64,000 nucleotides of DNA, from assembly GCA_964023275.1 (NCBI GenBank), contig OZ029913.1, forward strand, positions 46,379,976-46,443,975, written 5' to 3'. Of this stretch, positions 12,501 to 24,500 are shown in pieces (the first letter of the stretch is position 1; every line of letters begins with the position of its first letter). A model generated the notes under the pieces. The model worked only from the letters and a program-made list of their open reading frames with translations, was not told the origin of the DNA and ran no database searches. Source of the stretch: Norana najaformis (lineage: Eukaryota; Annelida; Clitellata; Crassiclitellata; Hormogastridae). Made by a program: the position numbers and the translations under genes.

Positions 12501-15500
12501 GCACAAGTCTCTGCATCAAAGCCTGGGGCCAAGCTCTAGCCTGTGCCCCAGCATAGCCCCACCACATGGGAGAGGCATACAGCATCCTGGCCAGTGTTGT
12601 GGCACAGACAACGTCGTAGAGCCGAGGGCCAGTGAGGCCATGTGCTACAAGAATTCATATGGCGTACAAAGACTGGCGTGCTTGACTACGAATCCGATCG
12701 ATATGAGAATCAAAATTTAACATACTCGATAGGGTAACACCCAATATTGTGATCTCTGATACCCTGGTTAAACCGGGAATCACATTAGGTAAAATTATTT
12801 GCTTATTTCTCATTCTCGCCAGTGAAAATTATTTCGCATGTCTTTTTATGATTAAGTTTTAAGTTACACGTAGCAGCCCAAAGGGTAAGATGGTCCAGTT
12901 CAGCCTGTACTATCAAGCTGTTTCAGTATTCAATGTTCAGTGATACAACTCAGTTCAAATACAGCCAGATGTCATATTCTTAACAAGCTCTTAACTAGGC
13001 CAGCTTCTTATATAAGCCTATTATCATTATTCTAAACATTGCTACCCATGAACTACTTCCAGTTCATCGACAAAAGCACAGTTGACAAGACGAAAAGTTT
13101 GACAGAACTGCCTTACATCCCGGAATTACGCTGAATTCCACTCGAACCTTTCCAGTTCACCATCCAGCTGTAAACTAAACTTGCTAGCACCACGTTTGTC
13201 TCTTATTGCATCAAAAATTCGATACAGACGTCACACTGCGATTGGCTGAATCGTTCATCTGATTATTTTACCACACTTTAATGCGTTGACGATTGGATCA
13301 TCTTCTGAATATCTTTGGCAACCTTACATACATTAGATCCGCAGTCACTACAGAGACTCATTCTCATTGGTTCCTGGCCTCTCCGCAGCAACAAATTGTC
13401 CGCAACGTCATTGGTTATAATTCCAACAATGTAATTTTGTTATTGGCTAATAATCCAAGCATCTGTTTGTCAACAAGGCCAATTCGACTCTCAGACTCTT
13501 TCAAAATGTCACCAGATTAATCCGTTGCCATCCGCACTAATAGGCCATAAAATAAGTTCAAACAGTACTCTACATTTTCCCCAGCTTAGTTGATTTTTAC
13601 TATCTACGCTGGCGCTGCTATTTTTATTATTAGTCTCGTATAATGGTGGCTGCAAATCTTATGCAGTAGTCACATTAGTGAATTCAACTCTTATGCTAAA
13701 ATATCCATAAACATCAATAATCAATACTGATAATACAACAGAAATTACTACTGAAATTACTACAAAATGTGAGGATATTCCTTAGACTTAGTCTACATGT
13801 AGGTTAAGTTCTTCTGCACAAAATTTAAGTGCATCTGCAACACTTCTGCTGAGCAGCTAATTTCAGTTACAGTGATTGCATGGTTCCGGCATCCCATAAG
13901 CAGCATCATATGTAAGACATATGACGTAGGTTATATGAAACCAATGTGACAGTATTACCATCCTTCCATATCATGAATTGGAAATACAAAGCCTATTTGC
14001 GAATACTGTCATATAGCTACATATGTCCAACATTTGATGCTGTTTGGGGAAAAGCATGCCAATTTTTACACAAATTCACAATTTTATGAATTCACATAAT
14101 TAAACTTAGTTTATTGTATATGATGTATTGAAATCAATTTTAGTATAACTTATAAATTTGCAGTAATTTTACAGTTTTGTTTCAGTAGCCCTGCGAGCAT
14201 GCCGATGAACATTGGGTGGGCCCTAAATACAGAGGCCCCACAAGGGAATAGTACCATTTGGGTCCCAACAGGTTTGCCCATTCCTAAGGTTGGGTATGTA
14301 AAGAATTCACAACACTATGAAAACTATTGTAATATAATATTATAAACTTTGCTCTAGAGACTTAATTCTTTCTATTCATTTTCACAATTCCAATTATACA
14401 CTGTGTCCGGAAAAATTCCAAGGCTTTACGGTAAATATGAAAATAATTAGTAAACATTAATCGATTTTTAAAATTCCAAAAACAGTTTAATCCTGAAATA
14501 TTATTGAACTATAATTTATGTTCAAAATGTCCGCCATTGGCTTCAACGCAAGCTTCGAGACGTACACGCCACTGACTAACAGCAGCATCGAACGCCATTT
14601 TTCTAGCAACTTTCTTTACAAAATATAAAATTCAAATACGTCACTGTGACGTAATTTTAAACGGGGGCCGTTAATAAATTACAAAGAATTTTGTTGGTAA
14701 TTATGTGCGGATCAAAAAGGTTTTTAAATTTTTAAATTGATTATTATCTACTATAGTTTTTTCATTCATATTTTAGAGCCTTGGAATTTTTCCGGACACA
14801 GTGTATATTTTTATTATAATCATATAAGCCTTAACTATCTCCATTTTCCATCATTAGTCTAAACTTATTGCATTATTAAACTTGTTAAAGTATTTATGTA
14901 TATAAATTTCTTTATAAAAAAGATTCTCAAAACAAACTTGCATTTCTTTCTATGCATTTCCACCGTACAAGACTGCTTTCTGCCACCCATGATGTCACTG
15001 GCTAAAATTAGATATATAGCAGAGAAATCGTAATCGTAATCGTAATCTCGATATTTCTACAGCGCTCAACAAAAGCTAAGTCGCGGGAACCAGCTTATTC
15101 ACAGGCGCTCAGTCAAAACAAAATCGATAGGCAAAAGGGTCAAGATCCAGGAGTCAGGCACTCAGACAGTCGGACGGCTACGGTGGATGCTGTTTGAAAT
15201 TGAAGCGAGAAGAGAGATGAGGGGAAGAGGAAGAATCAGGATAAGATTTCTGGAAAAGAAGTGTTTTCAGTCTTGAGTGAAAGACCTGCGCAGAAACCGA
15301 AAGAGGTGAAGTGTTGGTGAGTTCGTATGATTGACCAGACAACTGTCGCAATTCTGGCGGGAGTTTATTCCAAAGCGGTGGGGCAGCTATGGCTATCGAG
15401 CGATTTCCAAATTTTAAGGATGAGGTGACGGGAGGGCGAAGAAGTGTTAGGACAGATGAGGAGCGGGTTGAACGGAGTGGTTGGATAGTAAATAATTGAC

Positions 15501-18500
15501 GAAGATAGGAGGGTTTGGAGGATTGCAGTGTGTTGTAGGTGAGGGATAAGACTTTGTACTCTATTCGTTCTGGTATTTTAAGCCAGTGCAGTGATTTGAG
15601 AACAGGGGTGATGTGATGGTGTTTGGGGGTTTTGGTGACAGCACGTGCGAGAGCATTCTGGATAGCTTGTAGGCGATTTATCTGGGTTGTGTCAATATTG
15701 AGGAAAAGTGAATTGCAGTAGTCAAGTTTTGCATGGACTATGGATGTGGCAATGATAGAAATCTGGCTGTATGCCGTATCTAGTGTTATTACATCTATGT
15801 TTGCTTGTGACGTCCGTCTAATGATCAACACTCTCGGATTACAAATGGCGGATGTCGTTGTGTGTGCAGAAAAGTGTGAACTTCAAAAAATCGTAGAAAC
15901 TCGCCGTATAGTTTGCGGAAAATGGGAATAGGTGCGTTTGAATACTCATGTCAGGAACTATCATCAGGTTTAATATCACCCAATTTAGTAGTGGTAAGCT
16001 AATCAGGACTCGCACCCAGATGGTGTCCATAACTAACCAATAGAGTTTGCTGCTCCCCTTTGATGCTAGCCTGCCTCTTTCTGTGCCCTCTGCTCCTGCC
16101 GTGTCCAGCAACCTCCACCTCTGCCGCGTCCTATGCCTCTGCTGCGTCATGTGCAGCGTCTGCTTTCCGGTATTCTTGGCCGCTATACTGCGTCATGTGA
16201 CCTCCCACGGTGGGCCCGAGAGAAGCAAGGGTGCCCTGCCAAGCTTACATGTTAGCTTTCTTGGAAAGAGCGACAAAAGAGGGGTGTCAATAAGTCGCGC
16301 TAGGCCACGCAGAGGCTTTGGGGAGGCTGAAATTTGCTGGTATTTATTCTTTCTTCTATATAGTACTACCTTACTATCATTGAGTATATTATCACTGGAT
16401 GCCTTCAGCTGGATGGATTTACTTATCTTCTTTATGTTCTCTGCCCCTTGGCAGGTTCGTATGTCCAATGACGCCATCTTTCTCTGTTCTGTGCCTCTCT
16501 CTTCAGTCCACTGTATCCCTCCTCTGTCATCATCCAGTCCAGTAGCATTGCTCTTGGTCTTCCACGTGTTCTTTTTCCCTCCATTCTTCCCTCGATGATG
16601 TCTTTTAATAGGGTGTCCCCTCTCAGGATGTGGCCGATCCATTTTCTCTGTCGTCCGCGTATAGTGCCTATCAAGGATCTTTTTTCCTCTACCAGCTGCA
16701 ATATTTCTTCATTGGTTCTTCGCTCCCTCCAGCTGACTCTCTCCATTTTACGCCAAATCCACATCTCGAAGGCCTCTAGTCTTTTAATGTCCTCCTTCCG
16801 CATTGTCCACGTCTCTGAGCCATACTGGACGACACTCCATACCAATGTTTTAACCATTCTCTTTTTTAGCTTCCTGCTTAGTTTGCCTCTGAGTAGCTCC
16901 CTCCTTTTATAAAATGCATCCTTTCCCATAGCTATCCTTCTTTTTATTTCCACTTGGCACCTTGCATCGTCCGTAACCATACTTCCCAGATAGCAGAACT
17001 TCTCCACCCTTTCCAATTCTTCTCCATTTAACGTGATCTTTACCTCCTTTTCATTTCCTTTGCTTACCCTCATGACCTTTGTTTTCTTTACATTTATTTT
17101 CATGTCGTAGTTCAATGATATCCTGTTTAATCGGTCCATCATCCTTTGTAGGCCTTCTTGACTGCCTGCTATCATCGCTTGATCATCTGCAAATCTCGGT
17201 GCTTTCACCATTTTCCCCCCCACTTTTATCCCCTCATCCATCTCTTCCATCGTCTCTCTGATGATTTCCTCTATATAGATGTTGAATAGAACCGGTGACA
17301 GTGGGCATCCTTGCCTCACTCCCCTACCGATTTTTCCCGGTTCTGAGAATTCTCCATCGATTCTTATCTTCATTCTTTGTCCCATGTATAGATTTCCTAT
17401 CAATCTTCTTTCTCTCCATTCCACTCCCATTCGTCTCAGTATCTTCATTAGTTTCCTCCAATCTACTCTGTCAAAAGCTTTTTCGTAGTCAACAAAACAG
17501 ATGTACACGTCCTGACCATGTTGGATGCTTCTCTCCGTCAATACTCTAAGTGCCGCTATTGCATCTCTTGTCCCTTTTCCCTTCCGGAATCCGTACTGGT
17601 CCTCTCCTAGACACTTGTCTGTTTCGGCCTTTGCCTGCAGTCTTTTTGTTATTATCCTTAACATGATTTTTGCTGCGTGGGTAAGTAGACTTATCGTGCG
17701 ATGTTCCTCACACCTTGTTGCATTCGGCTTCTTCTGTATTGGTATCACTATTGACTGGAGAAAGTCTTCAGGCCATGCTCCTGTGTCATATATGTCCTGA
17801 CATAGTTGCACCAACTCTTTCATAGCTCCTTCCCCCAGGTTCTTCAGTATTTCTATTGGGATATTATCAATTCCTTCTGCCTTTCCGTTTTTCATGTCGT
17901 TGATTGCGGTTATCACCTCTTCTCTCATCACCCTCATTCCATTGTTGTTCTCTGCTTGTGCCTCTTCTTGTTCTCGTTCTTGTTCCTCCATTTCCTCCTC
18001 AATGCTGCTACTTCCTGTGTACAGCTCCTCCACATATTCCCTCCATCTGTTTCTTATTTCCCCTGCGTCTGTTAATAGCCCGCCGTCTTTATCCTTTATT
18101 ACATTTCCTCTTCCCATGTTCTGTCTCTTTCCTAGTGATTTTATTTTGCAGTATACTAGATCGTCGCGTCCTTGTTCCTGGAGCATCTCCAGCTCCCTGC
18201 ATCTTTCCTCCCACCATTTTTCTCTTGCTTTTTCCGTTGTTCTTCTCAATTGGTTGTTCAGTCTTTTGTATTCTTTTCTTGCCTCTTCTGTGCTCTGATG
18301 TTTCCATTTTCTTCTTTCTTCCATTTCATTAATCATCTCCTGGGTTATCCACGGTTTTCGGGGTTCTATATCCTTTTGGAATCCTACCGTTTCCGTCGCC
18401 TCTTTGATCACCGTCTGTTTTAGGCTCATCCACCTCTCCTCTGTTGTTGCTCCCTCCTTTACCTTTACTACCTTTTCCTCTATTTTCTCAGATAGTTCGC

Positions 18501-21500
18501 TCATCTTCGTCTTTATCCTTTCCTTGTTCCATTTCATCTTTTTTGTTCTTCTCTTTTTGATGAACTTTAGTTGTAGGTTCACTAACATAGCTACCATGTT
18601 ATGGTCTGTATCTGCGTCTGCACCTGGGAGAGCTCTTGAGTTTTTCACGCTGTTTCTGTATCTCTGTCTGACCATTATGTAGTCCAGTTGATATCTTTCA
18701 CGATCCCCTGGTGATTTCCTCGTGTACCTTCGTCTTTTTTCCTGCTGGAACCATGTATTTGTCACTACCAGTTTCTGTCTTTTACAGAATTCTATCAATT
18801 TCTCTCCTCTCTCGTTTCTGTTTCCTAGTCCAAATTTCCCTATTATACCCTCCTGTTCTCCCTCTCCTACTACTGCATTCCAGTCCCCCATCACTACTAC
18901 GTAATCCGTGCCTTTAATGTTTTCAAGTTCCCTCTCTATCTCCTCGTACATGACATCCACCTCATCCTCTTCATGTGTTGACGTAGGCATGTATACTTGT
19001 ACTTGTATTTACTTGGATTTACTTATAGAACCTAGTAATTGCTATCAAATCACAAATAACAACAAATGTTGGAAATCAAATGTTGGAAATCAAAGGTGCA
19101 AAATAATTTTATTTCAACAGTTACGTTTGAGCAGTTATTTGCTAATGATGACCATGTATTTACGGCCGTCATTAGCAAATACGCTTATATGCATTGTGAC
19201 TGGAAATCTGTGTATGGATGCATCTTATGTACTAGTGTGACCTATGTATTGATTTTATAACAATTTTGCCGTTTTTGCATCACTATGTCTTATACTAAGG
19301 TATAAGACCTACTTATCAACGGGTGAAAAATCTGGCACTGCATGCTGCTCAGTAGTGTTCCATACCAAGGTTCATTTTTTAGCGCTATTTGAAACTAAAA
19401 GTATTATTTCAGTGGTTTGTAAAAAGCTCTTGAGGGCTGCATGTGGCCCCGGGCTGTGGGTTGGCGACCACTGTTAGAAGCTTATTAAATTGTGAAGGTT
19501 CATTGTTCATGCAAAATGATAATATACTTCTTCACATTTTCAAATTTAATTAAATAATAAGTCAACAGAAACATTCAATAATAGCAAGTCAACAGTAAAA
19601 TTTCAGATTTCAGCAGTAACAGGCCAACTGTAATAAGTCAGAATAACCTGTAAAAATAACATAGCTTTTGACAAAGTGAATTATTATGCCTTGTTTGTTA
19701 GGCTAGTGGATAGAAATATTCCTTGTGAATTTTTAACCACTCTTATGCACTCTGAGTGCAGCTTTTGCGAAATGGGATAATGTGCTATCAGACATAGTAA
19801 CCGTGGCATGTAGAGTTAGGCAGTCTGTTGTATCTCCAGTTCTGTTTGCTGTGTATATCAATGACATAATTGAAAACTTAAGTCAATTCAGCCAGAGTTG
19901 TAAAATTTTGGAGGTGTTGTTGGGGTGCTCCGTGTATGCAGATGACCAACTTTTAATATAGGCATCACTGTGTGACATTCAAGCAATGCTTGACATTTGC
20001 TCTTGAACTAGAAAGTTTGGACATGAAATTAAATGTAACTAAATCTCAAGTTATGAGGATTGGGCCATTGTTTCTTAATGTATGTAACAATGTTATTGTC
20101 AATGTTACAAAAATCAGTTACGTTGATAAGCTTAAATATTGCGGCTGTTTTCTAGTATGGAAGCCTTACCAACAGTGAGCTGTATGTAGTCTTTGGAGTA
20201 CACTTACAGCACTGCCATATGTAAAATAATCAAAACCTGTCATAGATACAGTGCACGTCATGCAGGAACCTAGCATTAAAGACGATGGTTGACCAGAAAA
20301 CTGCAATATTTCCAGAAATTTCTTTCAGCAATAATACTGCTGTCAGTTTTCCATGTGATTTTCTCGCTCACTATAATTACCAAAATGAATTTTTTGATTG
20401 AACTTTTTCTGATGCTGTCAGTAGTATAACATCACAGGCAGCTGTGCTGTTAATTATCAATTTGCTGTTTTTTTCTTTTTCTCATGTTTTGCTTTTTGTG
20501 CTACCATTGTTTGGTGATAAAGAAGAAATTGATATATAGTGACAAGTCAGCAACAGCAAATAGACAGTAAGCAAGTAAACAATAACCCTTCTAGCATATA
20601 ATGACCAGTAAAATATGCATTAAGAAAATATGCATTGGGAAGCAGATTAATTTATAACAGAAATTTTGGTTACTTTTCATGGTCTAATGTTTTTCTGCAT
20701 ATAGATTGTCACCAATGTTTGTTTGTGCCTAGAGGTGTGTGTGCCGATCTGTTTGTTTCACGAGTTTTCTTCGGTTTTTCATTAACTTTGGGTGTTCTTA
20801 CAGATCTACTTGTTTATAATCGTGCTCACTCAATTATGGATTAAAGCTGCTTGTTTGTTTTGGCACAAAATTGACATAAGATGGGCTAACTTTAACTTAA
20901 TTCTGTTAAATTCTATCAACTATGCCTCCGCCTTCGGCCACTCCTCTGGCTATGCCTCTGGTTTATCGATACATTTCTTCTGAACTCCGTGCCTATAATC
21001 GACTGGGTTTAATCATTCAACATAGTCTATGTAAGACTTTCTTCAAATTTCACTATGGCAGCCAGGATCCATGAGACCTGGATTACCATCTTCTTGCCAA
21101 ACAGAATCTTCAGTACTGAGCTCTACTTCATCGCCTGCCTCCCAACCATTCTTTGACCTGAATGGTGGTGTTGGTCTCAGCCTTGGATCGCTGAATGCAC
21201 GATCATTGGGAAACAAGTTTATCGAGGTCGCGAACTCAATTTCTAATCATGATTTGGACATACTCGTCATTACAGAGACTTGGCACTCCTCTTATGTTTC
21301 AGTCTGTCGTGCCGCCACTTCAGGCTACTCGTTCCTTGATGTCCTGCGCTCGGTTAACCTTTCGAGTGACCCTGTAGCTCAGAATCATGGCGGCATTGTT
21401 GTCTACCATCGAGATCGCTTCCACATCAAAAGATCTCTCTACCCACCTCCATTTCCACCTTTGAAGCCTCTGCCTCTCCTGCACAATGACTCGTGGTCCT

Positions 21501-24500
21501 GTCATTATCCTTGCCCTTCACTGGCTGGGCTCTTCTCTCTCATTCACCTTCTTCAACGAATTTTTCTTGCTCCTGGAAGTTCTTGCCACCTTCTGCTGTC
21601 AGTTGGTCATGACAGGGGACCTGAATATACAGCTCGAGGATCCTGATCTTTCCGATGCTGCTTGTCTTAATGATTTGCTTTGCCAATTTGGCTTAACGCA
21701 ACATGTCTCCTAACCCACATGTGAGTTGGGTGGCTGGCTTGATATCATCATCACTCATGATGATTGTACTATCTTTGACCTCAAAATTGAGCTGCCAACT
21801 CTCTCAGGTCTCTCCCTACTTTTGAGCCAGCCAATGTATGCACTTAAACGTGGATGGAACAATTTAGACTGATGCCTTTCATGCTGGTCTAAACATTAGT
21901 CCTCTCTGCGGGGACCTGTCTTCTCTGGCTGGCCACATGTCCAAAGAGCTTTTTGCTCTCTTTGACTCTTCAGTTTGGCCTCTCATTGATGACCTTCCAC
22001 TTTGTCCACAGCGGGCCTGTTGGAGACTTCTGGCCCCATGGTTCAACCGGCCCTGCTGCGCTCTTTGCCGAGATGGCAGGTGGTTCAAGGGAAGGTACAG
22101 ACAGACATGTGATCCCGCTGATCGTGTTGACTGGATGTACCGTCTTTGCCTAATGCAACAGGAATTTAGAGCCAGAGAAATGTTATATTGGGAGACGCTG
22201 ATTGAGCGGGAGAGGAGTAATCCCGTTGCCTATTATGGTCTTCGCTTTCCGGTATCCTTGGCCGCTATACTGCTCCTCACATTCCGACCCAGCTTCCATT
22301 TACAGCGAATGACTATCTTGACTTCATGCTCAAAAAGGTTGACTTGATCTGGCAGTCTACTGCAGCTGCTCCCCTCCTTCCTTTCCTCCGACGGAGTCCA
22401 GGCGTTGAAGGCCGTTGCCTCTGGATGGTCTGCTAAATCTTGTGAACTTGACCTACTTCCGTCATTTTTAATTAAGGTGTTTATAGATGACTTAATACGG
22501 TAGTTACATCTCCTTTGTAATGCTTTTTGGGTGATGGATCTTTCCTGGCCTTTCATGAACAAGCCCTTGTTTTTCCCTCTCTGAAATGCCAGGGTCTCAA
22601 CCCTGGTGGCATCTCTAACTATTGACCTATCTCTAACCTCTCTTTCCTGTTGAAGCTTGTAGAAAGATGTTTCCTATCAACTTGTTGATTACCTTGAATC
22701 TAATTCTCTTATGCCTCCTTTGCAGTCTGGATTTAAGAAGTCTCACTCTACTATAGAGTTGCTTATGCCATCTCCATTGGTTGATGTCTTTGGGGCCTTT
22801 GACCGATGTCTGGTTACCCTTCTTGCCCTCCACGATGTTAGTGCTGCCTTCGATACTGTTGATCACTCTATCCTTCTGGAGCATCTAGCCAAATTCTTTG
22901 GTAGCACTGATACTGCCACTCTATGGTTTCAGGCATTTCTCTCTGACCATTCCCAATCTGTAGTCTTTGGCACTATGTGATCTCCTTGGTCTGAAATTTT
23001 ATTTGGGCTGCCTCAGGACTCTGTTCTGGCTTCTCTTCTCTATATTTTATACACTGCCGACCTAGGACGAGTTCTCCTTGCTATCGTAATCGTAATCTCG
23101 AGATTTCTACAGCTCCCAACAAAAGCCAAGGCGCAGGAACCAGTTTATTCACAGGCGCTCAGTCAAAACAAAATCGCTAGGCAAAAGGGTTCGGTTCCAG
23201 GTCAAGATCCAGGAGTCAGGCAGTTAGACAGTCGGACGGCTACCACCACTCTGGAACAAACTCCCCCCAGAACTGCGACAGTTTTCTGACCCATCACACA
23301 AACTCATCGATGCCCCACCGCTTGCAGTTTCTGCTTCGGCCTTTCACTCGAAACTGAAAACATTCCTCTTTCACAGATCCTATCCTGACACCCCTTCTTC
23401 CTCTTGTCTCTCTCTCTCCTCTCCAACACCAAACACCACCACCCTTATAGCTGCCATGCTGTCTCTCGGCTTGACTTTTGGATCTTGACCTGGAAATGAA
23501 CCCTTTTTGCCCGTCGATTTTGTTTTGACTGAGCGCCTGTGAATAAGCTGGTTCCCGTGGCGCGGCTTTCGTTGGGCGCTGTAAAAATCTCGGAATTACA
23601 ATTACAGTGGATGGTGTTTGAAATTGAAATGAGAAGAGAGATAAGGGGAAGAGGAAGAATCAGGATAAGATTTTTGGAAAAGAAGTGTTTTCAGTCTTGG
23701 GTGAAAGACCTGCGCAGAAACTGAAAGAGGTGAAGTGTTGGTGAGTTCGTATGATTGACCAGACAACTGTTGCAATTCTGGCGGGAGTTTATTCCAAATG
23801 GGTGGGGCAGCTATGGCTATGGAGCGATTTCCAAATTTTAAGGATGAGGTGACGGGAGGGCGAAGAAGTGTTAGGACAGATGAGGAGCGGGTTGAACGGA
23901 GTTGTTGGATAGTAAATAACTGACGAAGGTAGGAGGGTTTGGAGGATTGCAGTGTGTTGTAGGTGAGGGATAAGACTTTGTACTCTATTCGTTCTGGTAT
24001 TTTAAGCCAGGTGGGGGTTTTGGTGACAGCAACCCCCTTCCTTTGGTGATTCCTGTCCACCAACATGCTGACGATACACATGGCCCGGCGGATGCTGCTC
24101 TGTCGCTAGTTGGAAGGATTCTTGATGCAACTACCATCCTTGGTCTATGGATTTCCTCAAATTGCCTCCAGTGAAACCATCATAAGGCACAGTCTATTTG
24201 GCTTGGTGGCCGTGCACAGATTGCTAAGATTGATCTCGTGTCATTGCACCAGAGGTTCCCAGATATCATGTTCTTCTCCACAGTCCGTGATCTTGGAGTA
24301 GCCCTGGACCAGGAACTATCTGTGACTGAGCATGTAAACAGTATCTGCTGCACACGTTTCTATCATCTTCATCAGTTGCGTACTATTCACTGCTCACTTT
24401 CCTCTCATGCTGCTACTGCTTTAGTTCATGCCCTTATTTGTAGCGTGGTGGATTTTGGTAATGCTATTTATGCTGGCCTCTGACATGATAATATATCCAA

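Larger units (their letters stand above)
8927..19473. mobile_element. Putative hAT-like DNA transposon (nested insertions inside)
   Basis: Left end begins CAGTGGTCACCAACC; the reverse complement of the right end begins CAGTGGTCGCCAACC, a type of terminus seen in animal hAT elements. The 8 bp outside the left end (TTATAAGC, 8919-8926) match the 8 bp outside the right end (TTAGAAGC, 19474-19481) at 7 of 8 positions; 8-bp target duplications are the hAT rule. The interior holds several later insertions. I could not identify a transposase. Alternatively the two termini are from separate elements. Confidence 0.6.

Noticed and set aside
15740-15931. Target-site duplication AGAAATC for copy A3
   Set aside because: The same string occurs naturally next to the family A tail (AGAAATCTCGAG), so it cannot be claimed as a duplication.
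16047-18923. Many plus-strand open frames rich in Ser, Phe and Leu
   Set aside because: Antisense shadows of the RTE-like 852-codon frame on the minus strand.
23602-24081. Single intact minus-strand protein of 159 codons
   Set aside because: It is a family A C-terminus joined to unrelated sequence across an internal deletion, not an independent gene.
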